DNA of 64,000 nt from Thermobifida halotolerans (GTDB taxonomy: Bacteria; Actinomycetota; Actinomycetes; Streptosporangiales; Streptosporangiaceae): positions 682,001 through 746,000 of the forward strand of contig NZ_CP063196.1 in NCBI RefSeq assembly GCF_003574835.2. The letters run 5' to 3'. The notes under the pieces are model-generated. The model was not told where the DNA came from. It did not search any database and saw only the letters and a list, made by a program, of their open reading frames with translations. The position numbers and the translations under genes are program-made. Shown here piece by piece: positions 18,779-27,336 of this stretch (its first letter is position 1; each line of letters opens with the position of its first letter).

Positions 18779-18988
18779 ATGTCTGACAGAGGCGAGAAAA
18801 CGGACGGAACCGGCGGGCGGGCCGTCTACATCACCGAAGCCGACGAGACGGCGGAGCAGGGAGCCCTGCTGGCCGCTGTCGACGAGGGCGACCTGGACAA
18901 CCTGCTGGCGGGCGAGACCGAGGAGCACATCGCGCCCGAGGCGGTGCTCCGGGCGTTCGAGCTCTACCAGGAGAACCTGCGGGCGTGA
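18779..18988 (+). CDS. Small acidic protein of unknown function
   Basis: A 69-residue acidic protein with no membrane segment, signal peptide or cysteine. The C-terminal half (GDLDNLLAGETEEHIAPEAV then LRAFELYQENLRA) is shared with the broken gene about 940 bp upstream, which supports it being a real conserved module. Upstream lies an AT-rich stretch containing AAAAATTTTT (18723–18732), unusual in this genome, and AGGAGAG at 18742. Both small genes have CTCACG directly before ATG. It might be a small regulator or a precursor-like peptide, but it has no clear leader/core division. Function unknown. Confidence 0.5.
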   Translation: MSDRGEKTDGTGGRAVYITEADETAEQGALLAAVDEGDLDNLLAGETEEHIAPEAVLRAFELYQENLRA

Positions 18989-19141
18989 GCCCTCCCAACG
19001 CCGTGGCCGCCGAGGCGGCGGTGCGCAGACCGCGTGGTCTCCGCCGGTTCTCCGCAGACCGGTCCGGGAGGGACGCAGACCGTCTCCGGAAGGTGAGCCC
19101 CGAAACCGGGGGCGGGGAGCGCCGCGGCCGGGACGGTGTGC

Positions 19142-19453
19142 TCAACCGACCCCGAGCGCCCTCAGGCCCGCCGTGGTCGCCGCCGCGACCACGAGCACCA
19201 CGAGGAAGGGCGCGCGCAGCAGCAGGGCCACGACGGCGGCGGCCATGCCGCCCAACCGGGACAGGTCGACCACCAGGCGGTCCGCGTCGGCCACGGTCTG
19301 CAGGGCGATGAGCGCGGCCAGCAGCGCGACCGGGACGGCCATGGCGAACCGGCGCACGGCGGGACGCTCCAGCACCGCGCGGGGAGCGGCCAGCCCCGCG
19401 TACTTGAGCAGGTAGCAGCCGACTCCGGTGACCACCACCGCGGCCCACAGCAT
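19142..19453 (-). CDS. azlD: AzlD-type branched-chain amino acid exporter subunit
   Basis: A 103-residue, four-span membrane protein of the AzlD family. Family features include the start LWAAVVVTGVGCYLLKYAGL and the segment RRFAMAVPVALLAALIALQT. AzlD (YgaH in E. coli) forms the small partner of AzlC (YgaZ) in the LIV-E export system, which removes branched-chain amino acids, or methionine, from the cytoplasm. Its ATG overlaps the stop of azlC by 4 bp (ATGA), so the two subunits are translationally coupled. Confidence 0.9.
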   Translation of the reverse strand: MLWAAVVVTGVGCYLLKYAGLAAPRAVLERPAVRRFAMAVPVALLAALIALQTVADADRLVVDLSRLGGMAAAVVALLLRAPFLVVLVVAAATTAGLRALGVG

Positions 19454-20172
19454 CACTTCCCGCTCCTCTCCGTCGCGTCGTCCTTTCCGTCGCCCAGGGC
19501 GATCAGGGCCGCGATCGAGGCCAGCAGCACCGGCACGCCCGGCGGCAGCAGCGGGGTGGCGGCCAGCGCGATCGCCGCGCCCAGCAGTGCGACGACGAGG
19601 GTGCGCCCGCCCTCCCTCAGGCGCGGCCACAGCAGGGCCAGGAAGGTCGCCGGGCCGACCACGTCCAGACCGAAGGTGCTGGGGTCGCCGATGCTCTCGG
19701 TGGCGACCGCGCCGACGAGTGTGGTGGTGTTCCACAGCAGGAACAGGGTGGCGAAGGTGGTGGTGAAGCCCGCGCGGACGTCCGCTCGACCGTTCTGGGC
19801 CAGCGCCACGGCCGTGGTCTCGTCGATCACCCCGTGCGCGGCGAGCGCCCGCCCGGGGCCGCGCCAGTCGAGCAGTTCGCCCAGCCGCAGCCCGTACAGC
19901 GTGTTGCGGAAGCCCAGCAGCAGCGCGCCCACGGCTCCGGCGACGAGGTTGCCGCCCCCCGCGACCACCCCGACCAGTGCGAACTGGGACGCTCCGGTGA
20001 ACGCCAGCAGGCTGAGCACGCACGCCTGCGCCACCGACAGGCCGGAGGTGACCGCGGTCGTGCCGAAGGCGAGCCCGGAGAAGCCGACGGCGACACCCAC
20101 ACCGAGACCGTCGCGGACGGGCGTTCTGCGGACCAGGGAGGACAGTTGGGGGAGCAGGGTGGGACGGTTCAC
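19453..20172 (-). CDS. azlC: AzlC family branched-chain amino acid permease
   Basis: A 239-residue multi-pass membrane protein of the AzlC family. The conserved core is GVAVGFSGLAFGTTAV near residue 28, AFTGASQFALVGV near 58, and GFRNTLYGLRLGELL near 87, followed by GVIDETTAVALAQ. These match the AzlC pattern of exporters for branched-chain amino acids. The GTG start lies 61 bp from the divergent GNAT gene, so the short gap must hold both promoters. Length is normal. Confidence 0.93.
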   Translation of the reverse strand: MNRPTLLPQLSSLVRRTPVRDGLGVGVAVGFSGLAFGTTAVTSGLSVAQACVLSLLAFTGASQFALVGVVAGGGNLVAGAVGALLLGFRNTLYGLRLGELLDWRGPGRALAAHGVIDETTAVALAQNGRADVRAGFTTTFATLFLLWNTTTLVGAVATESIGDPSTFGLDVVGPATFLALLWPRLREGGRTLVVALLGAAIALAATPLLPPGVPVLLASIAALIALGDGKDDATERSGK

Positions 20173-20233
20173 GCCAGTGAACCTAACCGACCCGTCGACT
20201 TCACCGGGAACCAGGTCGGGCTATCGTCGTGGC

Positions 20234-20674
20234 GTGCTGGACATCGTCATCGCCCGCAGTGAGCGGGAGCGCGCGGCCGTCTTCGTCATCCGGGGTGCGG
20301 TCTTCGTCGCGGAGCAGGACGTGCCCATCGAGGAGGAGTGGGACGAACGCGACGCGGCGGCCGACCACTTCCTGGCACTGGTGGACGGCGTGCCGGTGGG
20401 GACGGGGCGCCTGCTCGTCCGCGGTGCGGAGGGGGTGCTGGGGCGGCTGGCGGTGCTGCGGCGGGCCAGGGGGTCGGGCGTGGGCGCGGCGCTGGTGGGC
20501 GCGGCCGAGGAACGGGCCGCGCGACGCGGTCTGGTCGCGGTCGAACTGCACGCCCAGACCCACGCGCTCGGCTTCTACGAACGGCTCGGCTACACCGCCT
20601 ACGGACCGGAGTTCGAGGAGGCGGGCATCGCCCACCGCGGTATGCGCAAGGAGTTGCCGCGGCGCCGCGGGTGA
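20234..20674 (+). CDS. GNAT family N-acetyltransferase
   Basis: A 146-residue GNAT protein. It shows the ElaA/YjcF-like start (VFVIRGAVFVAEQDVPIEEE), the acetyl-CoA binding loop RRARGSGVGAALVGAAEERA (R/Q-x-x-G-x-G/A), and the motif B helix ELHAQTHALGFYERLGYTAY near the end, then GIAHRGMRKEL. Substrate unknown. The GTG at 20234 is the only good start and gives the usual length. It is divergent from azlC. Confidence 0.9.
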   Translation: MLDIVIARSERERAAVFVIRGAVFVAEQDVPIEEEWDERDAAADHFLALVDGVPVGTGRLLVRGAEGVLGRLAVLRRARGSGVGAALVGAAEERAARRGLVAVELHAQTHALGFYERLGYTAYGPEFEEAGIAHRGMRKELPRRRG

Positions 20675-20838
20675 GACCGCGGGCGGGCCGCCGAGGCCGA
20701 GGGGAGACGAATCCGACAGAACTCCGCTCGGGTTTTTCGGTCCCCCGAGTGGCCCCCGAAACTACCCACGAGTAACATTTCGTGTGGTCGCGGCGACCCG
20801 CGCCGAGTCGATCCTGACGAGAGGGCTGACGACATCCC

Positions 20839-21501
20839 ATGACGGTCGATGCACATCCGATCGCGGACCTGCCGAACCCGGCCGACTACGGGTTCACCGT
20901 GATCGAACGCCAGGAGCTTCCCGCCGATCTGCTGACCCTGGTCGACCGGGTGCGCGAACTGGTCGACGCCGTCGCACACACCGAGGCCGATCCCGCCGAA
21001 CTGGCCGCCGCGAGTCGGACGGTCAGCGAGCTCACCGAACGGCTCGGCGCCCGGCGCCGCCCCGTCGGCGCCATGACGCGCCAGGACTGGGAGGGTGGCC
21101 GCGTCGACTACAACACCCTCGCCAACGCGGTGAGCGGTGTGACCAACCCCGTGGCGCCGCTGCGCAACCTGCGCGTGGAGGACGGGGGCCTGCGCGCCGA
21201 GACCACCCTCAACGGTGCCTACGAGGGACCGCCCGGACTGGTGCACGGCGGATGGGTCGCCGCCCTGCTCGACCAGGTGCTCGGCGAGACCAGCGCGGTT
21301 TTCGGCCGTATGGGGCTCACCGCCAACCTCACCGTCGACTACCGCCGTCCCACCCCCCTCAACACCCCGCTGACCGTCGTCTCCCGCATCACCGGCGTCG
21401 AGCGCCGCAAGGTGTTCGTCTCCGGGGAGATCCGCTGCGCCGGCGAGATCACCGCCGAGGGCAGCGCGATCATGGTGCGGGTCGCCATCCCCGAGGTGTG
21501 A
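20839..21501 (+). CDS. PaaI-type hotdog-fold acyl-CoA thioesterase
   Basis: A 220-residue protein with a C-terminal hotdog domain (residues about 105–215). It includes the motif GPPGLVHGGWVAALLDQVLG, the H-G-G signature of PaaI/YbgC-like thioesterases, and TANLTVDYRRPTPLNTPLTV. The N-terminal 80 residues form a helical extension (LTLVDRVRELVDAVAHTEAD) typical of the actinobacterial subgroup. It probably hydrolyses an acyl-CoA; the substrate is unknown. It stands alone, with 164 bp upstream and 222 bp before the next gene. Confidence 0.9.
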   Translation: MTVDAHPIADLPNPADYGFTVIERQELPADLLTLVDRVRELVDAVAHTEADPAELAAASRTVSELTERLGARRRPVGAMTRQDWEGGRVDYNTLANAVSGVTNPVAPLRNLRVEDGGLRAETTLNGAYEGPPGLVHGGWVAALLDQVLGETSAVFGRMGLTANLTVDYRRPTPLNTPLTVVSRITGVERRKVFVSGEIRCAGEITAEGSAIMVRVAIPEV

Positions 21502-21723
21502 GGGACCCCACCGGCCCGCTCCCGCCCGCCCGCGTCCCCGCATCGGGCAGAGGGGGCGCCTGTCGACGCCGCGAGGGCGGACAGGGGCACGTGCGAAACC
21601 CGCTTCCGCCTCTTTCGGCCGCTCCGGCCGAAACCGACTCCTCCGGTGACGGACCCGGGTACTAGGCTCTGACCGCCAAAAGAGATGGGATGAATTCCCG
21701 CAGCAGCCATGGGCGGTGGGTCG

Positions 21724-23091
21724 ATGACGCGGACCGGAGAACATGCCGACGAGTGGAGTCTCGACTCCCCGCGGATCCGGAGCATCCAACGGCGGGTCCT
21801 GACCGTGCTCGTGGCCGCCCAGGCCGTCGGCGGGATCGGGCTGAGCGCGTCACTGACGGTCGGCGGGCTCATCGCCCAGGACATCACCGGAACCGAGACG
21901 TGGGCCGGAATGGCCACCACCATGGCCACCCTGGGCGCGGCGGTGTGCGCGCTGCCGCTGGCCACCGCGGCGGCCCGCCGGGGGCGGCGCGGCCCGCTCA
22001 GCCTGGGCTGGTTCCTCGCGGCCGGGGGCGGAGCCGTCTCGGTCCTCGGCGCGCAGGCCGGGCTCTTCTCCGTCTTCCTGGTCGGCATGGTCCTGTTCGG
22101 CGCCGGGGGAGCCACGGGCCTGCAGTCCCGGCACGCCGCCGCCGACCTGGCCACCGACCGCAACCGGGGCCGCGACCTGTCGATCGTCGTGTGGGCCACG
22201 ACGGTCGGCTCGGTGCTCGGTCCCAACCTCACCACGCCGGGAGCGGCCGTCGCCGGATGGCTGGGGCTGAGCCCGCTGCTGGGCGTCCTCGTCATCGCCT
22301 CCGCCGCGTTCGCGGCCGCGGGAGCGGTGACCGCCGCCCTGATGCGTCCCGACCCGCTGCTGACCGCCCGAGCCCTCACCGCCCGCACCGCCGCCCCCCG
22401 GTCCCGCGCAGCCGCCCCCGCCGGAGGGCGGCCGGGCGCCCTCACCGCCCGCACCGCCGCCCCCCGGTCCCGCGCAGCCGCCCCCGCCGGAGGGCGGCCG
22501 GGCGCCCTCGCCGCACTGGCCGCCGCCCCGCGCGCCGTGCTGGCGCTGGTGGCGATCACCGCGGGCCACGCCATCATGGTCATGGTGATGACCATGACCC
22601 CGGTGCACATGGAGCACGGCGGGGTCGACCTCACCGTCATCGGCGTCACCCTCAGCCTGCACATCGCGGGCATGTACGCGCTGTCGCCGCTCGTGGGCTG
22701 GCTCTCCGACCGCCTCGGCCGCATGGCCACGCTCCTGGTCGGCCAGGTCGTCCTGATCGCCGCCGTCACCGTGTCGGCCCTCGCCGGTCACGGACCCGTC
22801 ATGGTCACCGTCGGTCTGGTCCTGCTGGGGGTGGGCTGGTCCTTCGGTCTGGTCTCCGGCTCCGCCCTGCTGGCCGAATCCCTGCGCCCCGACCAGCGCC
22901 CCGCCCTCCAGGGAGTGTCCGACCTGCTGATGAACGCGGGCGGCGCCGCCAGCGGAGCCCTGTCCGGGATCCTGCTGGCCCTCCTGGGGTACGGCGGCCT
23001 CAACGCCGTCGCAGCCGCGCTCACCGTCCCGGTGTTCGCCCTGGCGGCGTTCGTCCTGCTGTCCCGCACCTCCGGAGAAGGAGAGACATGA
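21724..23091 (+). CDS. MFS transporter with a duplicated 22-residue cytoplasmic loop segment
   Basis: A major facilitator superfamily transporter of about 455 residues with roughly 12 predicted spans. The first half starts VLTVLVAAQAVGGIGLSASL and contains ATAAARRGRRGPLSLGWFLA, a typical loop between spans 2 and 3. The second half contains LVGWLSDRLGRMATLLVGQV, the matching loop between spans 8 and 9. Its central cytoplasmic loop carries two identical copies of a 22-residue unit. It overlaps the following dehydrogenase gene by 4 bp (ATGA), so the two act in one operon; the substrate might be a sugar acid. The start is either 21709 or 21724; neither has a perfect ribosome-binding site. Confidence 0.88.
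   Translation: MTRTGEHADEWSLDSPRIRSIQRRVLTVLVAAQAVGGIGLSASLTVGGLIAQDITGTETWAGMATTMATLGAAVCALPLATAAARRGRRGPLSLGWFLAAGGGAVSVLGAQAGLFSVFLVGMVLFGAGGATGLQSRHAAADLATDRNRGRDLSIVVWATTVGSVLGPNLTTPGAAVAGWLGLSPLLGVLVIASAAFAAAGAVTAALMRPDPLLTARALTARTAAPRSRAAAPAGGRPGALTARTAAPRSRAAAPAGGRPGALAALAAAPRAVLALVAITAGHAIMVMVMTMTPVHMEHGGVDLTVIGVTLSLHIAGMYALSPLVGWLSDRLGRMATLLVGQVVLIAAVTVSALAGHGPVMVTVGLVLLGVGWSFGLVSGSALLAESLRPDQRPALQGVSDLLMNAGGAASGALSGILLALLGYGGLNAVAAALTVPVFALAAFVLLSRTSGEGET
22372..22503 (+). repeat. Perfect 66-bp tandem duplication inside the MFS gene
   Basis: Units 22372–22437 and 22438–22503 are identical at all 66 positions and stay in frame. Each encodes 22 residues (ALTARTAAPRSRAAAPAGGR plus PG). 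A partial third match (GCCCTC) follows. The duplication is in the soluble loop between spans 6 and 7, so it is tolerated. Confidence 0.95.
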
Positions 23092-23906
23092 CCGAACGCA
23101 TCCTCGTCACCGGCGCGGGCGGGCGGATCGGCACCCTGCTGTGTCCCCGCATGGTCCGCCCCGGACGCCTCCTGCGGCTGTACGACCGGGCCCCGCTCGA
23201 AGCGGGGCCCGGCGTGGAGACCGTGACCGGCGACATCACCGACCTGGCGGCCATGGCCGAGGCGATGGAGGGGGTGGACGCCGTGGTCCACCTGGCCGCC
23301 CGCAGCACCGAGGCGGCCTGGGAGGAGATCCTGCACACCAACATCCACGGCGGCTACGTCGTGCTGGAGGCGGCCCGCCGCGCCGGCGTCTCCCGCATGG
23401 TGCTGGCCAGCTCCAACCACGCCGTGGGCTTCCACCCCCGCTCCGCCGGGACCGCACCCGACTACCTGTTCCCCCGCCCCGACACCTACTACGGGGTCAG
23501 CAAGGTCACCCTGGAGGCGTTGGGCAGCCTGTACGCCGACCGCTACGGCATGGACGTCGTCTGCCTGCGCATCGGCTACTGCGGACCCCACCCCCTCGGC
23601 CGGCACGGCCTGGCCACCTGGCTGTCCCCCGACGACTGCGCCGACCTGGTCGAGTCCTGCCTCAGCGCGCCCGCGCCGGGATTCCGCGTGGTGTGGGGCG
23701 TCTCCGACAACACCCGGCGCTGGTGGTCCCTGGAGGAGGCCCGCTCCCTGGGATACGAGCCGCGCGACGACGCCGAGGTGTTCGCCCCCCTGTGGGAGAA
23801 GGACGTCCCCGCGGAGGAACTCGACCCGGAGGGACCCACCGTGGGTGGCAACTTCTGCGGCCCCCACCTGGACGCCGACCATCTGGAGCAGCCGGACGGA
23901 ACATGA
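23088..23906 (+). CDS. NAD-dependent epimerase/dehydratase, uronate dehydrogenase-like
   Basis: A 272-residue short-chain dehydrogenase of the extended type. It has the Rossmann motif ILVTGAGGRIGTLL, an acidic end to strand 2 (LLRLYDRAPL), VDAVVHLAARST, the catalytic Ser region (VLASSNHAVGF) and YYGVSKVTLE (YxxxK) near residue 133. The pattern SSNHAVGFH … RPDTYYGVSK … LRIGYC … TWLSPDD … VVWGVSDNTRRWW is that of uronate dehydrogenases, which oxidise galacturonate or glucuronate to aldarolactones. GGAGAAGGAGAG lies just before the ATG, which overlaps the MFS stop codon. Confidence 0.85.
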   Translation: MTERILVTGAGGRIGTLLCPRMVRPGRLLRLYDRAPLEAGPGVETVTGDITDLAAMAEAMEGVDAVVHLAARSTEAAWEEILHTNIHGGYVVLEAARRAGVSRMVLASSNHAVGFHPRSAGTAPDYLFPRPDTYYGVSKVTLEALGSLYADRYGMDVVCLRIGYCGPHPLGRHGLATWLSPDDCADLVESCLSAPAPGFRVVWGVSDNTRRWWSLEEARSLGYEPRDDAEVFAPLWEKDVPAEELDPEGPTVGGNFCGPHLDADHLEQPDGT

Positions 23907-24031
23907 TCGCCTCCCCGCCCCGAAGAGTGGTTTTCCGGTTTCTCAGAGTGCCCGTGTGAGAAAAGCTGGCGGTTTGGGAAGTGGCGGCCGGTAGGTGAAC
24001 ACCTGACTGCTTTGTGTATGGGGGGACTCTC

Positions 24032-24946
24032 ATGGTGATTTCCGGCGAGTTGGGCACGGTTCCCTACACCTTGGTGGGCGACGTGGACAGCAAGGAGGAG
24101 GCGGAGGACCCGGAACGGATCGGGGGGCACCGGATCGTCGAGCGGATCGGCATCGGCGGCGCCGCCGTGGTCTATGCGGCCCTCAGCCCCGAGGGGGAGC
24201 GGGTGGCGGTCAAGATCCTGCACCCCGCGGTCGCCGCGGACCCGGCCTGCCGGGAACGCTTCGCCCGGGAGGCCGCGCTGCTCGGCAGGGTCGCCGACGA
24301 GCACACCGCGCCGCTGGTCGACGCCGACGTCCACGCCGTACGCCCCTGGCTGGCCATGCGCTACGTCGAGGGGCCGACCGTGGGCGAGCACGTCGACACC
24401 GACGGGCCCCTGGCCGGGGTGGCGTTGCTGGAGTTCGCTGCGGGCCTGGCCGAGGCGGTCGCGGCCGTCCACCGCAGCGGGATCGTGCACCGCGACCTCA
24501 AACCCGGAAACATCATCCTGGCGGCCGACGGCCCCAAGATCATCGACTTCGGCATCGCCCGCGGAGTCGACGACCCGGCTCTCGCCGGTTCGGGGGAGAT
24601 CCTGGGCTCCCCCGGATGGATCAGCCCCGAGCAGTTCCACGACCACGTGCCCGGCCCCGCCGCCGACGTCTTCGCCTGGGGAGGACTGACCGCCTACGCC
24701 GCGACCGGGCGGCGCCCCTTCGGCTCGGGCACGGTGCGGCAGACGGCGGTGCGGGTCCTCAACGGCCACGCCGACCTGTGCGGCACCCCGCGCATTCTGC
24801 TGCCCTGGGTGGAGGCGGCGCTGAGCACCGACCCCGACCGCAGACCCACGTCCGCGGAACTGGCCGCCGTGATCGGCGGACTCGTCGGGACACGACGCCG
24901 ACAGGTTCACGCGTCCAGCAGTTGGGCCTCGATCAGTTCGCGGTAG
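24032..24946 (+). CDS. Serine/threonine protein kinase (PknB-like), kinase domain only
   Basis: A 304-residue protein that is almost entirely a Hanks-type kinase domain (about residues 30–285). Motifs: glycine loop IGIGGAAVVYAA, VAVKIL with the ATP-binding Lys, catalytic loop HRDLKPGNI, DFGIARG, and activation-segment end GSPGWISPEQF. Unlike most actinobacterial kinases it has no transmembrane or sensor region. It stops about 20 residues after the domain, and its last 13 codons overlap the 3' end of the convergent lasso exporter gene by 40 bp. The ATG at 24032 follows GGGGGGAC. It might be a soluble kinase or one truncated when the lasso cluster arrived. Confidence 0.88.
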   Translation: MVISGELGTVPYTLVGDVDSKEEAEDPERIGGHRIVERIGIGGAAVVYAALSPEGERVAVKILHPAVAADPACRERFAREAALLGRVADEHTAPLVDADVHAVRPWLAMRYVEGPTVGEHVDTDGPLAGVALLEFAAGLAEAVAAVHRSGIVHRDLKPGNIILAADGPKIIDFGIARGVDDPALAGSGEILGSPGWISPEQFHDHVPGPAADVFAWGGLTAYAATGRRPFGSGTVRQTAVRVLNGHADLCGTPRILLPWVEAALSTDPDRRPTSAELAAVIGGLVGTRRRQVHASSSWASISSR

Positions 24947-26643
24947 AGACCGTCGGACACCATCAGGGCGGTGTGGGACCCCACCGCGCGGACACGGCCG
25001 CCGTCGACGACCACGATCTGGTCGGCGTCGGTCACCGTGGACAGTCGGTGCGCGATGACCATGACCGTGGTGGTCCGGGCGACGTCGGCGACCACGGCCC
25101 GCAGCGCCGTCTCGTTGGCCGCGTCCAACTGCGAGGTCGCCTCGTCCAGCAGCAGCAGTCGGGGACGGCGCAGCAGCGCCCGGGCGACCGCCACCCGCTG
25201 GCGCTCGCCTCCCGACAGCGCGGTCCCGCGGTGGCCGACCTCGGTGTCCAGCCCGTCAGGCAGTCGGTCCACCAGGTCGGTGAGCCGGGTCAGCGCCACG
25301 ACGCGGCGCACCTCCTCCTCGTCGCTGTCCGGAGCGGCGTAGCAGAGGTTGTCCCGCAGGGTGCCCGCCATGATGGGGGCGTCCTGCTCCACGTACCCGA
25401 TCATCGACCGCACCTGCGCCAGCGGCATCTCCCGCAGGTCGGTGCCGTCGAGCGCGACCGTGCCCGACGAGGGGTCGTAGAAGCGCTCGATCAGTGAGAA
25501 CAGGGTGGTCTTCCCCGCGCCCGACGGGCCGACCAGAGCGGTCAGCCCACCGGCGGGCACGGTCAGCGTCACGTCCCGCAGCACCGGCGGCGCGTCGTCG
25601 TGGTAGCGGAACGACACGTCGGTGAAGGACACCGACGCCGCAGAGGTGCCGGTGCGCGCCTTCCGCGGCACCGGCCCGTCCCGCTCCACCGGCAGCCGCT
25701 CCACCTCGTCGATGCGGCGCATCGCGGCCAGTCCGCTCTGCAGGCCGCCGACCCCCTGGACCAGTTGCCCGATGGGGCCGGTCAGCCGCATCAGGTAGAG
25801 CAGGAACGCGATCAGTTCGGAGACGTCGAGCGCGCCCGTGGCCACGCGCGCGCCGCCCACGCCCAACACCACCAGGAACGCGCCCTGACCGGCCAGGACC
25901 GCGGTGACGTTGGTCACCGCCATCCACCCGGCACCGCGCACCCCGCTGCGCCAGGCGCGCCGCACCGCCGCCCGGGCCGAGGAGATCTCGCGGTGCTCGG
26001 TCCCGCTGGCCTTGACGGTGCGGAACGCCCCCAGGGAGCGCTCCATGAGGGCGCCGACCTCTCCGACCGCCCGCTGCGACCGCTCGCTGGCCCGCCTGAT
26101 CGGCGGCAGCATCACGGCCGCGCCCACGCCGATCACCGCGATCACCGCCAGGCAGACGCCCAGGAGCAGCGGATCGAGCCAGGCCATCAGCACGATCGAG
26201 CCGACCACCGCCAGCACCGCGCTGCCCGAGTCGACCAGCGCCTGACCGGCGGCCGACTGGATGAGGGTGGTGTCGGAGGTGGTCCGCGACAGCAGGTCGC
26301 CGGGCCTGAGCCGGTCGACCTCGGGGACGCGCAGCATCAGGATGTGGGAGACCAGGCGCTCCCGGGCCGCCGCGACCATGCTCTCGGCGGTGCGCTGCAG
26401 CACGTAGGAGCCCAGCCCGGTGATCAGCGCCCCGCCGACGACCAGGACGGTGAGCAGCGCCAGCAGCCCGCCCAGCGGGGAGCCCTCGGCGAGCGCGTCG
26501 ACCACGGCCATGGCCACCAGGGGCTCGGCCAGGGAGCCGACACTGCCGAGCAGCCCCAGCAGCGCGCCGCAGCCGATGGTCCACCGGTGCGGCCGCACGT
26601 GGCTCGCCAGCAGGCGCAGCGATCGGGGAGCGGAGTGGCGCAC
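24907..26643 (-). CDS. lasD: Lasso peptide ABC exporter
   Basis: A 578-residue half-transporter with about six N-terminal membrane spans and a C-terminal ATPase domain: Walker A GPSGAGKTTLFSL near 370, signature LSGGERQRVAVARALL near 475, Walker B LLLLDEATSQLD, and the switch His in MVIAHRLSTVTDADQ. As last gene of the cluster it probably pumps the mature lasso peptide out, giving export and self-immunity. It begins with GTG 7 nt after the leader-peptidase stop and no strong ribosome-binding site is seen, so translation may depend on the preceding gene. A lasso role is inferred from position; the fold assignment is certain. Confidence 0.92.
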   Translation of the reverse strand: MRHSAPRSLRLLASHVRPHRWTIGCGALLGLLGSVGSLAEPLVAMAVVDALAEGSPLGGLLALLTVLVVGGALITGLGSYVLQRTAESMVAAARERLVSHILMLRVPEVDRLRPGDLLSRTTSDTTLIQSAAGQALVDSGSAVLAVVGSIVLMAWLDPLLLGVCLAVIAVIGVGAAVMLPPIRRASERSQRAVGEVGALMERSLGAFRTVKASGTEHREISSARAAVRRAWRSGVRGAGWMAVTNVTAVLAGQGAFLVVLGVGGARVATGALDVSELIAFLLYLMRLTGPIGQLVQGVGGLQSGLAAMRRIDEVERLPVERDGPVPRKARTGTSAASVSFTDVSFRYHDDAPPVLRDVTLTVPAGGLTALVGPSGAGKTTLFSLIERFYDPSSGTVALDGTDLREMPLAQVRSMIGYVEQDAPIMAGTLRDNLCYAAPDSDEEEVRRVVALTRLTDLVDRLPDGLDTEVGHRGTALSGGERQRVAVARALLRRPRLLLLDEATSQLDAANETALRAVVADVARTTTVMVIAHRLSTVTDADQIVVVDGGRVRAVGSHTALMVSDGLYRELIEAQLLDA

Positions 26644-26650
26644 GGCTGGC

Positions 26651-27067
26651 TCAGCCCACGCTGAACAGGCGGCTGAAGTAGTCGTAGCCGACGCCTTCCT
26701 CGACCAGGCGGCCCTCGGCCTCGACCCAGGCGTGCCCGGCGAAGGGCGGCCGCTTGGGCACGCCCACGCACCAGGTGGCCCAGTGCCCGCGCAACCGGCA
26801 CAGCAGCACGACCGCCAGGGAGCGCTGCAGGCACGCCTCGGGACCGGCGCAGCGCAGACTCACCGCCAACACCGCGTCGTAGGCGTCCTTGGCCTCCTCG
26901 TGGCCGGCGGGCCGCACCCCGCGGCGCAGCCGCTCCAGGACCGCGCGGATGCGTTCGGGAGGGCGGCGCGCCAGCAGCCGCGCCAGCCCCACCGCGCAGC
27001 GCGCGGCCAGGTTCGCGCGGAGGGAGAGTCTGACGTCGTTGCGCTGGAACGCCACGAACAGGCTCAT
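26651..27067 (-). CDS. lasB: Lasso peptide leader peptidase (B protein, transglutaminase-like)
   Basis: A 138-residue protein of the lasso B2 (transglutaminase-like cysteine protease) family. The catalytic Cys lies in EACLQRSLAVVLLCRLRG, followed by ATWCVGVPKRPPFAGHAWVE with the catalytic His and a downstream acidic residue (EGRLVEE). The N-terminal half (RANLAARCAVGLARLLARRP) is the usual helical region. It cuts the leader from the precursor after it is delivered by the RRE protein. The ATG overlaps the stop of the RRE gene by 4 bp (ATGA), fitting a split B protein, as in other actinobacterial clusters. Confidence 0.93.
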   Translation of the reverse strand: MSLFVAFQRNDVRLSLRANLAARCAVGLARLLARRPPERIRAVLERLRRGVRPAGHEEAKDAYDAVLAVSLRCAGPEACLQRSLAVVLLCRLRGHWATWCVGVPKRPPFAGHAWVEAEGRLVEEGVGYDYFSRLFSVG

Positions 27068-27336
27068 CGGACGACCATCCCGGAGTCGAGCATGCTCGCG
27101 ACGAGGGCGTCGACGTCGCGTGCGGCGTCGGCGGAGTCCACCTCGTACTCCTCCACCAGGAAACGGACGACGTCCTCGGTGGCGCGCCCGTCGAGCAGCA
27201 GGCGGACGATCTCCGCTCCCGTGTCGTTGAGCTGCCAGTACTCTCCGCTCCGGCTGTCCAGCAGCACCATGCCGTAGTCGGTCTCGGCCACCGAGACGTC
27301 CGAACGCAGCCGGAACTCAGCTCCTGTTGTCTCCAC
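27064..27336 (-). CDS. lasE: Lasso RiPP recognition element protein (PqqD-like)
   Basis: A 90-residue PqqD-like protein, also called B1 or E. Features: DYGMVLLDSRSGEYWQLNDT, GAEIVRLLLDGRATEDVV, and a final helix ARDVDALVASMLDSGMVV. These form the winged-helix recognition element that binds the leader (usually through its Y-x-x-P-x-L/I motif) and brings the precursor to the protease and cyclase. Its GTG start at 27336 lies inside the cyclase gene, overlapping by 20 bp, so translation is tightly coupled. Confidence 0.94.
   Translation of the reverse strand: METTGAEFRLRSDVSVAETDYGMVLLDSRSGEYWQLNDTGAEIVRLLLDGRATEDVVRFLVEEYEVDSADAARDVDALVASMLDSGMVVR

Noticed and set aside
24032-24946. The kinase as a lasso-tailoring enzyme
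   Set aside because: It is a PknB-like protein kinase on the opposite strand with its own upstream region; known lasso kinases are of the HprK type.
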